DNA of 32,976 bases from Paracoccaceae bacterium (GCA_003550665.1 PUKW01000347.1:1-32976); one strand, 5' to 3'; shown: positions 1 to 9,809, counted from the first letter of the stretch. Numbers and translations are program-made. The notes: a model not told the origin generated them from the letters alone.

Positions 1-109
1 CCAGCAGCCCCGCGACCCAGTCGAGGCAGGGGCGCTCATTGCCCGGCGGGTTGATGGTGTCGAACTGCACCAGCCGGGCCGTGATCGCCACCGCATCCAT
101 GTTTGACAT
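1..109 (-). CDS. M20 family metallopeptidase (ArgE/DapE-like), N-terminal fragment cut by window edge
   Basis: Reverse-strand translation from ATG at 109: MSNMDAVAITARLVQFDTINPPGNERPCLDWVAGLL..., typical M20 N-terminus (LVxFDTxNPPGNE). Confidence 0.75.
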   Translation of the reverse strand, partial: MSNMDAVAITARLVQFDTINPPGNERPCLDWVAGLL

Positions 110-120
110 GCGCGCCTCCC

Positions 121-1097
121 TCAACGCAGATGGCACGCGGCCATGTGTCCCGGCGCGACCTCGCGCAGCGCCGGGGTCTCTTCGAAGCAGCGCTTCTCGG
201 CATAGGGGCAGCGCGTGTTGAAATAGCAGCCCCTGGGCGGGTTCATCGGGCTCGGCACATCGCCGGTGAGCACCTTGCGCTTGCGCCGCTTGCGCGGGTC
301 CGGCACCGGCACCGACGCCAGAAGCGCCTCGGTATAGGGGTGCTGCGGGTTGCGAAACAGGCTGTCCTTGTCGGTCAGCTCCACCATCTTGCCCAGATAC
401 ATCACCCCGATGCGGTGGCTGATATGCTGCACCACGGCGAGGTCGTGCGCGATGAAGACATAGGAGAGGTGATACTCCGCCTGCAGGTCCATCATCAGGT
501 TGATGACCTGTGCCTGCACGGAAACGTCGAGCGCGGAGACCGGCTCGTCGGCGATGATGAGCTCGGGGTTGAGCGCGAGCGCGCGCGCGATGCCGAGGCG
601 CTGGCGCTGGCCGCCCGAGAACTCGTAGGGGTAGCGGTGCAGCGCCTCGCGCCGCAGCCCGACCTTGTTGAACAGCTCGACCACGCGCTCCTCGCGGGCG
701 GACCGGCTCATCCCGTCATCGTAATTGCCCAGCGGCTCGGCCACGATGTCGCGCACGCGCATGCGCTGGTTGAGCGAGGCGTAGGGGTCCTGGAAGATCA
801 CCTGCATCTCGCGGCGATGCGGGTGCATCTGCCGGCGCGAGAGTTTCGTGATGTCCTTGCCCTTGAGGCGGATCGACCCGCTGGTGGGCTCGATGAGCTT
901 GAGGATCACCTTGCCCACCGTGGACTTGCCGCAGCCCGACTCGCCCACGATGCCCAGCGTCTCGCCCGCGCCCACCGAGAAGCTCACCCCGTCCACGGCA
1001 TAGACCCGCGCCTGCTCGCGCCCGAGGATGCCGCCGGTGACGGGGAAGTGCTTGGCGAGGTCGCTCACCTCGAGGATCGGCGTTGCGGCGGACATGC

Positions 1098-1110
<13 letters not shown>
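121..1110 (-). CDS. Dipeptide/oligopeptide ABC transporter ATP-binding protein (DppF/OppF-type)
   Basis: Walker A GESGCGKS, signature [15 protein letters not shown], Walker [14 protein letters not shown]-terminal oligo_HPY-type Cys region ([16 protein letters not shown]). Confidence 0.95.
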
Positions 1111-2162
<1,052 letters not shown>

Positions 2163-2166
2163 CGGC

Positions 2167-3051
2167 TCACACGCGGCGCTGCATGCGCGGATCGAGCGCG
2201 TCGCGCAGCCCGTCGCCGAAGGTGTTGATCGCGAAGACGGTGATCGCGAGGAACAGCCCCGGAAACATGATGATGCCGAAATTCTGGAAGAAGTAGCTGC
2301 GCCCCTCGGCCATGATGTTGCCCCAGGACGGGATCTCGGGCGGGGTGCCGGCGCCGACGAAGCTCAGATACGCCTCGAAGATAACCGCCTGCGCGCACAT
2401 ATAGGTCGCCTGCACGATCAGCGGCGGGATCGTGTTGGGCATGATGTGGCGCACGAGGATGCGCGCCGTCGAGGTGCCCGAGGCGATGGCGGCCTGCACG
2501 AAGGTCTGATCGCGCAGCATCAGCACCACCGAGCGCACGAGCCGCACCACCCGAGGCACCTCGGGGATCGTCAGCGCGAGGATCACGTTGGGCACGCTCG
2601 AGCCCCACAGCGCCACCAGCGCGATCGCCAGCAAGATTGCAGGGATCGACATCAGCGCGTCCATGAAGCGCATCACCACCGCGTCGACGCGCCGGCTGAA
2701 CCCGGCGATGAGCCCGATCGCCAGCCCGATCGTGGTCGCGAGGAACGCCACCGAAAGCCCCACCAGAAGCGAGATCTGCCCGCCATGCAGCACCCGGCTG
2801 AACAGATCGCGGCCATACATGTCGGTGCCGAGGAAATACTGCAGCGTCGGGTCCTGCAGCCGGTCCATCGGGTTCTGGCGCAAGGGATCGAGGAGCCCGA
2901 AATACGGCGCGCCGAAGGACAGGAACGCCATCAGCGTGAGCACGACGAGCCCGAACAGCATCGTCGGATTGCGCCGCAACGCGTCCCAGGCGCTGGCGAA
3001 GGCTTCGGCGATGCGGCTCGGCTCGGACGGGGTGAAGGGCTTGTCGCTCAA
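2167..3051 (-). CDS. Peptide ABC transporter permease (DppC-like)
   Basis: Multi-TM protein with BPD permease EAA-type region ([28 protein letters not shown]) and DppC C-terminus ([14 protein letters not shown]). Confidence 0.93.
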   Translation of the reverse strand: MSDKPFTPSEPSRIAEAFASAWDALRRNPTMLFGLVVLTLMAFLSFGAPYFGLLDPLRQNPMDRLQDPTLQYFLGTDMYGRDLFSRVLHGGQISLLVGLSVAFLATTIGLAIGLIAGFSRRVDAVVMRFMDALMSIPAILLAIALVALWGSSVPNVILALTIPEVPRVVRLVRSVVLMLRDQTFVQAAIASGTSTARILVRHIMPNTIPPLIVQATYMCAQAVIFEAYLSFVGAGTPPEIPSWGNIMAEGRSYFFQNFGIIMFPGLFLAITVFAINTFGDGLRDALDPRMQRRV

Positions 3052-3067
3052 GGCGGCGCTCCCGGGA

Positions 3068-4009
3068 TCAGTAGCGGATGCGCGGATCGAAGAACACGTA
3101 GCTCAGATCGATCAGCAGGTTGAGAAGCACATAGGTCAGCGAGAAGACGAGGATCACGCCCTGGATCACGGGGTAATCCGTGCGCAGCACCGCATCCACC
3201 GTCAGTCGCCCGAGGCCGGGGATCGAGAACACCGTCTCGGTGACGACGACGCCGCCGATGATCAGCGCGAGGCCGAGGCCGATCGTCGTGGTGATCGGCA
3301 CCATGGCGTTCTTGAGCGCGTGCTTGATGAGCACCTTGCGCGTGGCGAGGCCCTTGGCATAGGCGGTGCGCACATAGTCCTCGTTGAGCACCTCGAGCAT
3401 CGTCGCGCGCGTCATCCGCGCGATCAGCGCCATGTAGACGAGGCCGAGCGTGAGCGCGGGCAGCGTGATGTGCAGCAGAAAGCCCGTGAAGCTCTCGCGG
3501 ATCGGGGTATAGCCCTGCACCGGGAACCAGCCGAGCCCGATCGAGCCGCCGAGCACCAGCGTGTAGCCTAGCACGAAGACCGGGACCGAAAAGCCCAGCA
3601 CCGCGACCGTCATCACCAGACGGTCCACCCAGGTGCCGACCTTCCACGCCGCCAGCACCCCGAGCGGGATCGCCAGCGTGATCGCGATGATCATGGTCAT
3701 CAGGGTGAGCAGGAGCGTCGGCTCCACGCGCTGCCAGATCAGCCGCTCGACCGGCAGCCCCGAATAGATCGACACGCCCATGTCGCCCTGCAGGAGCCGT
3801 TCGAGCCAGCGCAGGAACTGGATGTGCAGCGGATCGTTGAGCCCGAGCAGCGCGCGGATCTGTTCGAGATTCTCCTCGGTGGCGTTGTCGCCGGCGATGA
3901 TCGCGGCCGGGTCGCCGGGGCTCATGTGCAGCAGAAGAAACACGAAAACCGCCACCAGCCCCATGATGGGGATGGTGGCGAGAAGGCGGCGGATGACGTA
4001 GGCGTACAT
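3068..4009 (-). CDS. Peptide ABC transporter permease (DppB-like)
   Basis: N-terminus MYAYVIRRLLATIPIM, EDYVRTAYAKGLATRKVLIKHALKNAMVPI, C-terminus LIDLSYVFFDPRIRY are typical DppB features. Confidence 0.94.
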   Translation of the reverse strand: MYAYVIRRLLATIPIMGLVAVFVFLLLHMSPGDPAAIIAGDNATEENLEQIRALLGLNDPLHIQFLRWLERLLQGDMGVSIYSGLPVERLIWQRVEPTLLLTLMTMIIAITLAIPLGVLAAWKVGTWVDRLVMTVAVLGFSVPVFVLGYTLVLGGSIGLGWFPVQGYTPIRESFTGFLLHITLPALTLGLVYMALIARMTRATMLEVLNEDYVRTAYAKGLATRKVLIKHALKNAMVPITTTIGLGLALIIGGVVVTETVFSIPGLGRLTVDAVLRTDYPVIQGVILVFSLTYVLLNLLIDLSYVFFDPRIRY

Positions 4010-4046
4010 GGGTCTATCACTCCCTCAACCGATGCGGGTCCACGCC

Positions 4047-4060
4047 ATCCGCGCGCGGAT
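4047..4060. repeat. Perfect 14-bp palindrome ATCCGCGCGCGGAT between SBP gene stop and permease gene
   Basis: Read directly; lies in the 50-nt SBP/permease intergenic gap, abutting the SBP stop codon. Confidence 0.6.
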
Positions 4061-5679
4061 CAGTCGACCTCGATGTTCCAGAAGAACGGCACCGGCGCCT
4101 CGAGCACGCCGCTGACATTGTCCCGGTAGGCCGTGGGCTGGTAGTACTGCCCGGTCGGGATGTAGGGGACGAACTCGTAGAGGTATTCCTGAAGCTCCTC
4201 GACGATCTCCATCTGCACATCCGGGTCGGTCTCGCGGGCGAAATCGTCGCGCAACTGCTCGATGCGCTCGTCCTCGGGCCAGCCGAACCAGGCATCATCC
4301 CCCGACGCCGCCACCGAGATGTTGGAGATCGGGTTGAGCTGATCGACGGCGAGCCACCAGGTCGGGAACATGTTCCAGCCGCCATCCTCGGGATGATCGC
4401 GCGAGGCACGCTGCGAGGTCATCGTCGCCCAGTCCATCGAGCGCAGCTCGACCTCCATGCCGATGTCGCGCAGCGCCTGCGCCGTCACCAGCGACTGGCC
4501 ATGCGCCACCGGCACGTCGGTGGGGTCGAGGATCACGACGGGGGTGCCGTCATAGCCGCCCTCCTCGAGCAGCTCGCGCGCGCGGTCGAGATCCTGGGTC
4601 TGCAGCGGCTCACTGCCGATGTCGGTCTCGAAGGGGCCGCCGCACATGAAGAAGGCGCCGCAGAAGGACTCGAAATATTCCTCGTCGCCCATGATCGTAT
4701 ACATGTAGTCGGGCTGCTGCACGGCCCACATCGCGGCCTGGCGGATATACTTGTTATCAAAAGGCGGGTAGAGAAAGTTGAACCGCATCAGCCCCTGCGT
4801 GCCGAGCGGATCGACCGTCTCGACGGTGATGGAGGGGTCGTCGAGAAGCTGCGGCAGCAGGTCCACGGCGGGCTGTTCGTAGAGGTCGACCTCGCCGGCG
4901 AGCAGCGCCTGCGTCGCGGTAGCCGGATCGGCGATGTAGCGCCATTCGACGCGGTCGACATTGGCGATCTTGCCGCCGGCGGCATAGCTCGCGGGCTCGT
5001 CGCGCGGCACGTAATCCTCGAAACGTTCATAGACGACGAGGTTGCCGGGCTGCCACTCTTCCTCGATGAAGACGAATGGGCCGGAGCCGATGATCTCGGG
5101 CACCTGCTCGGCCGGATCGGTCGCGGCGAGCTCGGCGGGCATGATGAAGGGCACGTTCGAGGAGATCTTGCCCAGCGACTCCAGGACGAGGCCGTAAGGC
5201 TCGCTCAGCGTCAGCGTGAAGGTCAGATCGTCTTCGACCTCGAAACCCTCGGCATAGCTCATCAGCTTCTGGCCCATGCCATCGCGGCGCGCCCAGCGTT
5301 CGAGCGATGCGACCGCGTCCTCGGCGGTGACGGGCTCGCCGTTGTGGAAGGTCAGCCCCTCGCGCAGCGTGATGGTGTAGACGAGGCCGTCATCATCGAC
5401 CTCGTAGCCCTCGGCCATCTGCGGCTGCACCTCGAGATCCTCGTCGAGCGCGAACAGCGTGTCCCAGACGAGATAACCATGGTTGCGGGTGATGTAGGCC
5501 GTGGTCCAGATCGGGTCGATATTGCTCAGGTCGGCATGCGGAACGATCCGCAGAACGGAGCCGTCCTGCGCCTGTGCCGGAACGGCGTGCGCCAGAACCC
5601 CGGCGCCGACGAGCGGCGCGGCCATGAGCGCGGTCCGAAGGGATATACCCCTTTGAGCCGATGTGAACGGATATGCCAT
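4060..5679 (-). CDS. Peptide-type ABC transporter substrate-binding protein (SBP family 5)
   Basis: Sec signal peptide after internal start MAYPFTSAQRG...AVPAQAQDGS; SBP_bac_5 features (GLVYTITLREGLTFHNGEPVTAEDAVASLERW). The ORF track start 5799 is probably too long; 5679 is preferred. Confidence 0.92.
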   Translation of the reverse strand: MAYPFTSAQRGISLRTALMAAPLVGAGVLAHAVPAQAQDGSVLRIVPHADLSNIDPIWTTAYITRNHGYLVWDTLFALDEDLEVQPQMAEGYEVDDDGLVYTITLREGLTFHNGEPVTAEDAVASLERWARRDGMGQKLMSYAEGFEVEDDLTFTLTLSEPYGLVLESLGKISSNVPFIMPAELAATDPAEQVPEIIGSGPFVFIEEEWQPGNLVVYERFEDYVPRDEPASYAAGGKIANVDRVEWRYIADPATATQALLAGEVDLYEQPAVDLLPQLLDDPSITVETVDPLGTQGLMRFNFLYPPFDNKYIRQAAMWAVQQPDYMYTIMGDEEYFESFCGAFFMCGGPFETDIGSEPLQTQDLDRARELLEEGGYDGTPVVILDPTDVPVAHGQSLVTAQALRDIGMEVELRSMDWATMTSQRASRDHPEDGGWNMFPTWWLAVDQLNPISNISVAASGDDAWFGWPEDERIEQLRDDFARETDPDVQMEIVEELQEYLYEFVPYIPTGQYYQPTAYRDNVSGVLEAPVPFFWNIEVD

Positions 5680-5865
5680 GCAGATGCTCCATCTCTTGTG
5701 CGACCGCCACGCGCTGCCGGGTCCCCGGCAGGCCGGTCGCTGATCCCCCTGCTTGCGCCGGCCCGCGTTATTCCGGTCTGTGGCCGGTTCTGCGTGCACG
5801 CCGCATCAGCCCGCGCTCTTGCGCGACGGTGCCGACTCTCTCTTTGTGCAAGCAGATTGATCCAA

Positions 5866-5882
5866 ATGCAACTTTCTTGCAT
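5866..5882. promoter_or_regulatory. Candidate operator: inverted repeat ATGCAA-CTTTC-TTGCAT
   Basis: Perfect 6-bp arms with 5-bp spacer in the divergent SBP / XRE-cupin intergenic region; an additional TGCAA half-site lies 20 bp upstream at 5847-5851. Confidence 0.5.
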
Positions 5883-6038
5883 CGGTCGCACTGGCGTCAT
5901 GGACGTTGTGCCCAAAGAGCATGCACCTGCCTATCTTTTAATCGAAGAGCCGCCCCTCTCTGGCAAGAGAGTTCCGCAGCGCGGCGTTTGGCGCTACGAA
6001 GGGGCAGGGCGCGCGGTCGGCCGATCAGAGAACCTTGC

Positions 6039-6590
6039 ATGCTGGGAAAGAAACTCCGCGATACGCGGCGACACCGCAAGCTGACTCTGCGCGCCGTCGC
6101 GCAGAGTGCGGGGGTGTCGGAGGGACATCTCTCCAAGGTCGAGAACGACAAGGTGGCTCCGTCGCTGCCGGTGCTGCACCGGGTCGCGTCGGTACTCGGC
6201 ATCAATCTCGCGCGGCTCTTCGAGGACGGCGCGGCCCCGCCGGACGTGATCGCGCGCGCCGGCGGGCGGCCTGTGATCGCGCTCGACCCGCTGCGCCAGG
6301 GCCGGGGCGTCACGCTCGAGCGCGTCATCGCCTACTCGGCCGAGAACGACCTGCAATGCAACATTCACATCATGGACCCCGGCGGCGCCAGCGACGGCCA
6401 GATCAGCCATGAGGGCGAAGAGGTCGGCATCGTCCTCGAGGGCGAGATCGAGCTGCTGCTGGAGCAGGAGGTGCACCGGCTGCGCACCGGCGACACCTTC
6501 CATTTCCGTTCCGAGCGCGCCCATGGCTACCGCAATGCTGGATCGGGGCGCGCGCGCATCTTCTGGGTCAACACGCCGCCGACCTTCTGA
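6039..6590 (+). CDS. XRE family transcriptional regulator with C-terminal cupin domain
   Basis: HTH_3-like N-terminus MLGKKLRDTRRHRKLTLRAVAQSAGVSEGHLSKVENDKVAPSLPVLHRVASVLG, then cupin (HEGEEVGIVLEGEIELLLEQEVHRLRTGDTFHFRSERAHGYRN). Internal start at 6039 chosen. Confidence 0.93.
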   Translation: MLGKKLRDTRRHRKLTLRAVAQSAGVSEGHLSKVENDKVAPSLPVLHRVASVLGINLARLFEDGAAPPDVIARAGGRPVIALDPLRQGRGVTLERVIAYSAENDLQCNIHIMDPGGASDGQISHEGEEVGIVLEGEIELLLEQEVHRLRTGDTFHFRSERAHGYRNAGSGRARIFWVNTPPTF

Positions 6591-6591
6591 G

Positions 6592-7269
6592 CTACTGCCA
6601 CACCGCCGGGTCCGCGATCAGATCGTCGAGCCCGACGACATGGCAGTAGATCATGTTGATCACCCGCAGCTCGTGCTCGTGCAGCTCGTCCGTGGCCGCC
6701 GCGCAGCACTCATCGACGACCAGCACGTTGAAGCTCTCATCGGCGAGACTGCGCACCGTCGAGGAGACGCACTGATCGGTGAAGATGCCCGCGCAGATCA
6801 CGTCGGTGATGCCCATGTTGTGCAGCATCAGCCGCAGATTGGTGCCCGTGAGCGCGCTGTCGGTGGTCTTGAGAACGGTGATCTCGTCGCCCTGCGGCGC
6901 GAGCTCGGGCACGATCTGCGAATCCTCGCGGTCCTTGGGCAGCAGCAGGTAGTTGAACCCCGGCTTCTTCTGGCTCAGCGAGCGGTCGCGGCCGTCTTCC
7001 TTTTGGCAGGCGATGCGCGCATAGATCACCTCGACGCCGCGCGCCCGGCAATCGGCGATCAGCTTCGCGGTGTTGGGGATCACGGTGCGGCGCATGCGCT
7101 CGAGAAAGGGCTGCCAGCGGCTGTCCTCCTCGGCGGTGTCCTTGGGCTCCATGTAGGTGTTCTGGATGTCGATCACCAGCAGCGCGGTGCGCCCGGGATT
7201 GAGCCGTATGTCGTCGGGCTCCTCCGCCGTGGCGTAGTAGAAGGACCGATAGGCCGTTTTCCAGGACAT
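6592..7269 (-). CDS. Isochorismatase-like cysteine hydrolase
   Basis: Catalytic triad context: LLVIDIQNTYM (Asp), VLKTTDSALTGTNL (Lys), GIFTDQCVSSTVRSL (Cys). Start MSWKTAYRSF at 7269 preferred over 7602. Confidence 0.92.
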   Translation of the reverse strand: MSWKTAYRSFYYATAEEPDDIRLNPGRTALLVIDIQNTYMEPKDTAEEDSRWQPFLERMRRTVIPNTAKLIADCRARGVEVIYARIACQKEDGRDRSLSQKKPGFNYLLLPKDREDSQIVPELAPQGDEITVLKTTDSALTGTNLRLMLHNMGITDVICAGIFTDQCVSSTVRSLADESFNVLVVDECCAAATDELHEHELRVINMIYCHVVGLDDLIADPAVWQ

Positions 7270-7549
7270 GTTCCGCTCCCTCGATTCGATTGGCATCGCG
7301 CCGCACCATGCGCAGTGTCGCCGCGCGGGTCCAGCCCTGACCGCATCGCCCGGCGGCGCGCCGAGGTCCGGGCGCTCGCCGGAGCCCGGAAGGGCGCGAC
7401 GGCTCCTGCGGGTAGCGACTTCGTGATGCCGGGTGACGTGCTGGTCCCGCAGAATGACCCCTGCGCGGAGCCGCCGGGTCAACCGGCACGCGATTCGGCG
7501 CTGAGGGGCTTCACCGCATTGTCTGCGCCGCGCGCCCTTCGGAGTCACC

Positions 7550-8290
7550 ATGTCCGACACCGCCTCCGCTGCCCCTCCGGCCCCCGCTCCGATCGATGAC
7601 ACGACCCGCGCAGCGCCCCCGGCCTTCGCGGCCGATCTCGCCGCTCTGACGCCGGAGCTGCACCGATACGCGTTGCATCTTGCGCGCGACCGCGGTGTCG
7701 CCGAGGAGCTTGTTCAGGAGACGATCCTCCGGGCGCTGAGCCGGTTCGACCGCTTTCGCCCGGACAGCGATCTGCGGGCCTGGGCCTTCGCGATCCTGCG
7801 CAACACTCATCTTTCCGCCCTGCGCAGGCGCAGACGCGCGCCCTGCGATCTCGAAGGGGTTGCCGAGGCCATGCTGGCCTGCGCGCCCGAGCATGAGGCG
7901 CGGCTCGAGCTGCGCGATCTCGCCGCAGCGATCGCCCGCCTGCCCGCGGCGCAGCGCCGGGCATTGCTGCTCGTCGCGTTGCATGGGCTGTCCTGCGAGG
8001 CGGCTGCAGCCCTGTGCGGCTGCAGCGCGGGCACCGTCAAAAGCCGGGCCAATCGCGCCCGGCGGCGCCTCACCGCGAGTCTCGAGGGCGCCGAAGCCGC
8101 GCGGGGGCGGCCGGCTCCGGCCGCCGGGCGCGGGGAATGCGCCGGGCCGCATCGAAGGCCCGGCACCCGGATCAGCGATCAGCCGTCGTCTTCGTCGCCG
8201 TCCTCCTCAAGGATTTCCTCCTCTTCTTCCTCCTCAGCGTCATCGTCGTCTTCGTCGCCGTCGTCGTCATCCGCGACCTCGTCGTCGTGA
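7550..8290 (+). CDS. ECF sigma-70 family RNA polymerase sigma factor (EcfG/ECF15-like) with Ser-rich C-terminal tail
   Basis: Region 2 (AEELVQETILRALSRFDRFRPDSDLRAWAFAILRNTHLSALRRRRR) and region 4 (LPAAQRRALLLVALHGLSCEAAAALCGCSAGTVKSRANRARRRL). No in-frame stop until 8290. Confidence 0.88.
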   Translation: MSDTASAAPPAPAPIDDTTRAAPPAFAADLAALTPELHRYALHLARDRGVAEELVQETILRALSRFDRFRPDSDLRAWAFAILRNTHLSALRRRRRAPCDLEGVAEAMLACAPEHEARLELRDLAAAIARLPAAQRRALLLVALHGLSCEAAAALCGCSAGTVKSRANRARRRLTASLEGAEAARGRPAPAAGRGECAGPHRRPGTRISDQPSSSSPSSSRISSSSSSSASSSSSSPSSSSATSSS

Positions 8291-8427
8291 TCCTCCGCGG
8301 TGTCGTTCATGGTCTCGCCGTTCTCGATGATCTCGTCGATCTCGCCATTGTCGTCGTCATGCTCCCCGGCGAAGGCGGGCGCGGCGAGCAGGCTGAGGAT
8401 GGCGGTGGTCAGCAGAAGGCGTTTCAT
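8179..8427 (-). CDS. Small secreted, extremely acidic Asp/Glu-rich protein
   Basis: Start MKRLLLTTAILSLLAAPAFA|GEHDDDNGE...: clear Sec signal peptide then D/E-rich mature part; the 3' 112 bp overlap the sigma factor CDS on the opposite strand. Confidence 0.7.
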   Translation of the reverse strand: MKRLLLTTAILSLLAAPAFAGEHDDDNGEIDEIIENGETMNDTAEDHDDEVADDDDGDEDDDDAEEEEEEEILEEDGDEDDG

Positions 8428-8470
8428 TGCTCTCTCCATGTTGGCGCCTCACTGGCGAAGCGTGCCGAAA

Positions 8471-8497
8471 CAATGCCTGGGCGGGTCCGCCAGTTCC
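8471..8497 (-). promoter_or_regulatory. Candidate ECF-type (EcfG-like) promoter GGAAC-N17-CATTG upstream of the acidic protein gene
   Basis: On the minus strand GGAAC (8497-8493), 17-nt spacer, CATTG (8475-8471); resembles the GGAAC-N16/17-CGTT consensus with one mismatch in the -10. Confidence 0.4.
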
Positions 8498-8544
8498 CCC
8501 TTCCGGCTTCACAAATCGCAACGATTTCGTGAGGTTGACCCGGA

Positions 8545-9705
8545 TCAGCCGCCGGCTTCAAGGCTGATGCGGATGGTGAGCCCGCCCGCGCGCAGCGTCT
8601 CGGTGGGCGCGCCCGCGGCCTCCTCGGCGGGCAGGCCCTGCGCGCGCGCGCTAGCCTGGCCGCGGTTTTGCAGCCGCGACTCGTCCCACAGCTCGAGCAG
8701 GGCGTCACGCCGGCGGGCATGGCGCTCGGCCTCGAATTCGGCCTCGGTCAGCGCGGTGACGATGCGGCTTGTGCGGGTGCCCTCATTGGCGATCCAAATG
8801 GCGCGGTCCGGGTCTGCGGTGAGCTCGTCGCGCGAGAAGGTCTGCCCGTCGGCATCGAGCAGGTAGCCGTCGCTGTCGGCCTTGGGCACGCCGCGATGAT
8901 GCACGCCCACCACCTCCCAGTGCCGGTTGAATACCGGCGCGCCGGAGCTGCCCTTCTCGGTGTCGGCGTCATACCACAGGAAGGCGCCGAGATTCTTTGC
9001 GTCGCGCCCGCGCGCCGGGTTCTCGAGATGCAGCAGGTTCGCATTGTGCACCACGATGGATTTGCCGCGCCCGCCCGGGTGCTGGATGATGTTGACGGGG
9101 TCTCCGATGCGGATCTTGCCCTGCTGGGCGATCATCGGATGCCAGCCGAGCGGCTCCGCTGCTGCGCTTTCCGCGAGCGCGACCAGCGTGATGTCGAGCG
9201 TCGCGTCGGTAAACCAGAAGCGCCCCGGATCGAGCCGGACAGTCGGCATCGCGGTGAGGCCGCCGGTCAGGTCGTGTTGCTCGAACTCGACCTTGGCGGC
9301 GGCGGCATGGGGGATTTCGGGCAGCACGTGGTTGTTCGTCATCAGCATGTCGGGCGCGACGAGAAAGCCGGTGCCATGCGCGAGCCCGCCGGCCACGACG
9401 ATCCGCCCCACCGACCGCGCCGCGACCATCCCGCGCCCCAGAAAGCTGATGCGCAGGATGTCGTCGTCGCCGATGATGCGTTCGCGCGAGTCGAGGGCAT
9501 CGGCGGTGACGCGCGGTGCCGCACCCTCGCGCAGCTCGGCGATCTCCTCGCGCTCGGCGAACAGCGCGAGCCGGTCGGCCGTCTCGGTCGGGGCGGTGGC
9601 GCGGTCGGCAATGGCGCGGCGGGCGCGGTCGACCTTGGTACGCACCCTGGCAAAGCGGTCCAGGACGGGGGCGAGGACCTCGGCGTCGCTCGGCGGTGGG
9701 CGCAT
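8545..9705 (-). CDS. Trypsin-like serine peptidase with uncharacterised N-terminal region
   Basis: His motif GTGFLVAPDMLMTNNHVLPE, Asp motif ATLDITLVAL, Ser motif TEKGSSGAPVFNRHWEVVGVHHRG; N-terminal ~85 aa charged/helical. Start MRPPPSD at 9705 preferred over 9777 because the upstream codons fall in AT-rich promoter-like DNA. Confidence 0.88.
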   Translation of the reverse strand: MRPPPSDAEVLAPVLDRFARVRTKVDRARRAIADRATAPTETADRLALFAEREEIAELREGAAPRVTADALDSRERIIGDDDILRISFLGRGMVAARSVGRIVVAGGLAHGTGFLVAPDMLMTNNHVLPEIPHAAAAKVEFEQHDLTGGLTAMPTVRLDPGRFWFTDATLDITLVALAESAAAEPLGWHPMIAQQGKIRIGDPVNIIQHPGGRGKSIVVHNANLLHLENPARGRDAKNLGAFLWYDADTEKGSSGAPVFNRHWEVVGVHHRGVPKADSDGYLLDADGQTFSRDELTADPDRAIWIANEGTRTSRIVTALTEAEFEAERHARRRDALLELWDESRLQNRGQASARAQGLPAEEAAGAPTETLRAGGLTIRISLEAGG

Positions 9706-9809
9706 GATCCAAACTCCAGCGCGGTGTGAAATGAAATATTGTTTTGCAGTATCTTCGCGCATGGTAACATCACGCAAGCGGAATTCCCCGCATCCCCGGG
9801 AGTGTCGTG
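9706..9809. promoter_or_regulatory. Shared divergent promoter region (AT-rich island) between peptidase and SGNH hydrolase genes
   Basis: Contains gaaatgaaatattgttttgcagtatc, conspicuously AT-rich against the surrounding GC-rich DNA, between two divergent starts. Confidence 0.5.

Noticed and set aside
4393-6084. 563-aa plus-strand ORF over the SBP gene
   Set aside because: Antisense of a clear SBP; translation not protein-like.
7270-7602. N-terminal extension of the isochorismatase-like ORF
   Set aside because: Arg-rich, overlaps the sigma factor start on the opposite strand; family N-terminus begins at MSWKTAYRSF.
8176-8290. TCG/TCC-rich tract as CRISPR or microsatellite array
   Set aside because: It is a coding Asp/Glu tract; units are irregular with no spacer structure.
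8637-8655. GCGCGCGC alternating runs (possible Z-DNA)
   Set aside because: Such runs are found throughout the window and follow from GC content and Ala/Arg codon usage.
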